From assembly GCA_022566355.1 (NCBI GenBank), contig JADFJB010000038.1, positions 1 to 35,722 of the forward strand: DNA of 35,722 nucleotides, given 5' to 3'. The position numbers were made by a program, and so were the translations under genes. The number at the start of each line of letters is the position of its first letter. Position 1 is the first letter of the stretch. This stretch comes from a candidate division KSB1 bacterium. GTDB taxonomy: Bacteria > Zhuqueibacterota > JdFR-76 > DREG01. This document shows, in pieces, positions 33,393-35,722 of the stretch. Under the pieces are notes generated by a model. The model saw only the letters and a program-made list of their open reading frames with translations, had not been told where the DNA came from and made no database searches.

Positions 33393-33851
33393 TTAATAAT
33401 CAAAAATATCAGTTTCTTTCGGTGTTTCCTCTTCATGAACCCTAAACCCGATTCCCTCCATCAGCTTCTCATTTTCATCCAACACCTCGACGCGCCACAG
33501 ACCGGGTTTTGTTCGAACGGAAGAATAAGTTCGCCAGGATTTGGAAATCCCAACTTTTGCTTTCATCGAATGATAATGCTCGTTTTTGTAAAACCACCGA
33601 AAAGTGATGATAGTCGATTTTCGTGAATTATAAACACGGACATAACAATAAGCACGTTTATCATTCGAAGTGTACATTTCAACGATATTCACCGGTTCGC
33701 GATTTCGTACACCCGTGCACAACACAATTTGTTTTATGAATAGGGTATCCGTTAAAGCTTGTTTCTTCAGATCTTGCGATATTAAAATTGTAGGAAAAAG
33801 GAGGAAAACCAAAATGACCAACAAGAAACATCTTTGGACTGTTGAGTTCAA
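33393..33851 (-). CDS. exported DUF2914 protein
   Basis: A 152-residue protein with an N-terminal signal segment (about 8-25) and one DUF2914 domain. Family features: VLCTGVRNREPV at 43-54, CYVRVYN, TFRWFYKNE, VGISKSWRTYSSV, and KPGLWRVEVLD near the end. DUF2914 has no known biochemical role; the domain is small, beta-rich and usually exported or membrane-attached. The start is a TTG with AGGA about 10 bases upstream; no ATG lies before the signal segment. It lies between MOSC (24 bases) and histidine phosphatase (14 bases). Confidence 0.83.
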   Translation of the reverse strand: MNSTVQRCFLLVILVFLLFPTILISQDLKKQALTDTLFIKQIVLCTGVRNREPVNIVEMYTSNDKRAYCYVRVYNSRKSTIITFRWFYKNEHYHSMKAKVGISKSWRTYSSVRTKPGLWRVEVLDENEKLMEGIGFRVHEEETPKETDIFDY

Positions 33852-33875
33852 CTTTTAATCTATCCTAAGTAAATT

Positions 33876-34337
33876 TTAAACCAAGATTTGTATTTCATCA
33901 TTCTCGCGAATCATTCCTGATTCAAGAATCCGGGCTCGCAAACCACCCCTGTGAATCAAACTATCCTTCACATTCAGTTTAACCAGACCTTGCAAATAGC
34001 CACAGGGTTCGCAAAGTTTAATCCCTTCACAAACCGCTTCACCAACACGAAATTTCTTGCCGACCAAATGGTTCAGCGCAATGCCTTGTGTCACGATATT
34101 TCTTCTTGCCTCTTTCGCATCAAGCGTAACCTGGTAATCCCTTTCGATGGCTTCAACCGCTTCCGATTCGATAAAGGTAATTTGCCGATCCGGCTTATCT
34201 TTTTTGGAAAATGTACCTTGCTTTAAATAATAGCGGTCGCCTTCGAGCCCCTGATCTGCGTGTGCTTTTACTTCCTGAATAGATTGAATTTCAGCTCCGT
34301 CCTTCTCTGCAATATTTATTGAGACCACTTTTCCCAT
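33876..34337 (-). CDS. MOSC domain protein
   Basis: A 153-residue stand-alone MOSC domain. Visible features are GLEGDRYY at 30-37, ITFIESEAVE at 53-62, RRNIVTQGIALNHLVGKKF at 78-96, and the Cys residues C103, C109 and C112 (LCEPC). MOSC domains occur at the C-terminus of molybdenum cofactor sulfurases and in YiiM/YuaD-like proteins, where the conserved Cys is thought to carry sulfur. A role in moving sulfur to a cofactor or metal centre is therefore plausible. No Moco biosynthesis gene is in the window. GGAG lies 10 bases before the ATG. It is the first gene of a MOSC-DUF2914-histidine phosphatase unit. Confidence 0.9.
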   Translation of the reverse strand: MGKVVSINIAEKDGAEIQSIQEVKAHADQGLEGDRYYLKQGTFSKKDKPDRQITFIESEAVEAIERDYQVTLDAKEARRNIVTQGIALNHLVGKKFRVGEAVCEGIKLCEPCGYLQGLVKLNVKDSLIHRGGLRARILESGMIRENDEIQILV

Positions 34338-34570
34338 ATTCTACTTACTCCAATTTTTTGTTATCAAAATTTGATTTTCAACGCTCGATATTAAATATGG
34401 TAAATAAATTTGTTTCAATCAAGTCCGTATTTAGTCTATTTTGATATGACTTTTTGATTTTGTATTTAGATGTTTATATTGAAAAATCAAATCAATTTAT
34501 ATTTCAAAAAATATTATAAAACAGGTTGTGACTGAGTTTAGCAAAGCGGTCTTAATCATACTAAATATTA

Positions 34571-34586
34571 CGTTGCGGAAACCACT
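34571..34586. repeat. inverted 16-base fragment of the 15167-15577 repeat
   Basis: CGTTGCGGAAACCACT is the exact inverse of AGTGGTTTCCGCAACG, the right end of both repeat copies near 15.3 and 15.6 kb. It lies 25 bases before the start of the homocysteine S-methyltransferase gene. Confidence 0.7.
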
Positions 34587-34610
34587 TGAAAATGTAAACC
34601 GTCTGTTCTG

Positions 34611-35555
34611 ATGCAATTCGAAAGATTTCTAGAAAACGCTAATTTCATACTCACTGAAGGCTCCATCTACGAGCGACTAAGAAGGAATCCATTGGTGGAA
34701 TTCGATCCTGATTTAGCACACGCCGCTCTTATTTATAATGACAAAGGATCTGAAATATTAGCACAATTCCATCGAGAGTATATTGAAATCGGTCAAAAGT
34801 ACCAACTTCCTATGGTTGTTTTAACCAATACCTGGCGAGCGAATAAAGAACGCATCAACCGCTCAAAATTTAGGGATTTCAAAATAAACCAGGACAATGT
34901 TAATTTTATTTTTGAACTTTGCAGACCTTATCGAAATAGCCACAATCCGATCTTTATAGGCGGTGTCATCGGCCCACGTGGGGATGCTTATAAACCGGAT
35001 CTATCGATGAATATTGATACAGCTGAATCTTTCCATTCAGATCAATTACTAGCTCTGTTGGAAACGCAAATAGACTTTTTGATGGCAGCAACTCTTCCGG
35101 CTTTATCTGAGGCGCTTGGCATAGCGAGAGCAATGGCAGTCGCAAAAATTCCCTACTTTTTGAGTTTTGTCATTCGCAAAAATGGCAGGTTACTGGATGG
35201 AACTCCACTAGATCAGGCCATAGAAAAAATTGATACAAATACACCTGTTTCCCCGACTGGATATTTTGTGAATTGTGTTCATCCCAAAGTTTTATTGTCC
35301 GCGTTTGATGCGGTCGGAATTCAGAAAGGTAATTTGGCCGAGCGAATTGTGGGTTTCCAGGCAAATACTTCTCCCAAAAGTCCCGAAGATCTGGACGGTA
35401 TAGAGGAACTAGAATCCGAGGACCCTGAAATATTTGGTAGTTTAATGTTGGAAGTCTATGAAAAATATCGAATGCCTATTTTGGGCGGATGTTGTGGGAC
35501 AGATGCTCGCCACATGGAATCCCTGGCAAAAAAGCTTAAAGGGATTTCGGATTAA
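34611..35555 (+). CDS. homocysteine S-methyltransferase family protein
   Basis: A 314-residue zinc-dependent methyltransferase of the MmuM/BHMT type, which transfers a methyl group from a donor such as S-methylmethionine or betaine to a thiol such as homocysteine. Zinc ligands are C222 in NCVHP and C294-C295 in GGCCGT. The N-terminal ILTEGSIYERL and the barrel motifs VLTNTWRAN and GGVIGPRGDAY fit the family. Donor and acceptor cannot be fixed from sequence. The length is typical of a single-domain enzyme. An in-frame stop lies 24 bases upstream, and there is no ribosome-binding site, so the message may be leaderless or the start a little downstream. The heptamer satellite begins next to its TAA. 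Confidence 0.87.
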   Translation: MQFERFLENANFILTEGSIYERLRRNPLVEFDPDLAHAALIYNDKGSEILAQFHREYIEIGQKYQLPMVVLTNTWRANKERINRSKFRDFKINQDNVNFIFELCRPYRNSHNPIFIGGVIGPRGDAYKPDLSMNIDTAESFHSDQLLALLETQIDFLMAATLPALSEALGIARAMAVAKIPYFLSFVIRKNGRLLDGTPLDQAIEKIDTNTPVSPTGYFVNCVHPKVLLSAFDAVGIQKGNLAERIVGFQANTSPKSPEDLDGIEELESEDPEIFGSLMLEVYEKYRMPILGGCCGTDARHMESLAKKLKGISD

Positions 35556-35722
35556 GGTAAAAGGTATGAGGTATGAGGTATGAGGTATAAGGTATGAGGT
35601 ATAAGGTTATAAGGTATGAGGTATTGAGGTATGAGGTATGAAGGTATGAGGTATGGTATGAGGTATAAGGTATGAGGTATGAGGTATGAGGTATGGTATG
35701 AGGTATGAGGTATGAGGTATGA
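35556..35722. repeat. heptamer satellite, GGTATGA-type, running off the window
   Basis: Bases from just after the methyltransferase stop codon to the window end are a run of GGTATGA heptamers with some variants (GGTATAA, GGTATTGA, and phase slips such as GGTATGGTATGA). About twenty copies are visible. Every reading frame of the plus strand meets TGA every 21 bases, so it is non-coding. The array is cut by the window edge. Confidence 0.93.

Noticed and set aside
35556-35722. CRISPR array
   Set aside because: The unit is seven bases long with no spacers; it is a simple satellite, and no cas gene is present.

Overview
The window looks like chromosomal DNA from a free-living Gram-negative bacterium of the FCB / Calditrichota-KSB1 kind. 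The reasons are many exported enzymes with signal peptides or lipoprotein signals, two CBM9-like/DUF5916 predicted outer-membrane proteins, an Lgt lipoprotein maturase, moderate AT-richness, purine-rich ribosome-binding sites and many decayed palindromic repeats between genes. The taxonomic guess is inference. There are no rRNA or tRNA genes, no CRISPR array, no phage module and no intact insertion sequence. I identify 23 protein genes with reasonable support, one probable small upstream ORF and one transposase pseudogene.

Layout: 1-3235 (minus) holds an AlsS-like acetolactate synthase preceded by a 39-codon ORF that abuts it, and an HtrA-like protease with no signal peptide. 3236-9113 (minus) holds a large exported M14 peptidase and an isolated, AT-rich phytoene-desaturase-like flavoprotein between long repeat-bearing gaps. 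9468-12722 (minus) is a two-gene unit, an M55 D-aminopeptidase followed by a DUF5916 protein. 12821-13373 is a GIY-YIG nuclease gene boxed by two palindromes. 13385-18043 (minus) holds a YtcJ-like amidohydrolase and an S9 peptidase. 18396-22608 (plus) holds an exported alpha/beta-hydrolase and a second DUF5916 protein. 22609-23080 carries a broken RAYT (REP-associated transposase) beside AAACCTGCAAGGTTT palindromes. 23116-24967 holds an exported PHP-like protein and, on the other strand, a STAS protein. 25478-28874 (minus) is a compact unit of AGCS symporter, alkaline phosphatase and thiamine pyrophosphokinase. 29679-30856 (plus) holds lgt and dodecin. 30872-34337 (minus) holds an SMP-30-like protein, an RluA-type pseudouridine synthase, and a tight cluster of histidine phosphatase, DUF2914 and MOSC genes. 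34611-35555 (plus) is a homocysteine S-methyltransferase, followed by a heptamer satellite that runs off the window.

How it fits together: the main theme is an exported hydrolase set (M14, M55, S9, amidohydrolase, alpha/beta-hydrolase, alkaline phosphatase, PHP-like protein), suggesting scavenging of peptides and other polymers. Lgt would mature the lipoproteins among them. The second theme is intergenic repeat ecology. At least seven palindromic or tandem families occur, and two of them abut genes for small DNA-processing enzymes: GTCATTCTGA palindromes beside an intact GIY-YIG gene, and AAACCTGCAAGGTTT palindromes beside a dead RAYT. The nuclease-palindrome pairing is the best candidate for something under-described here.
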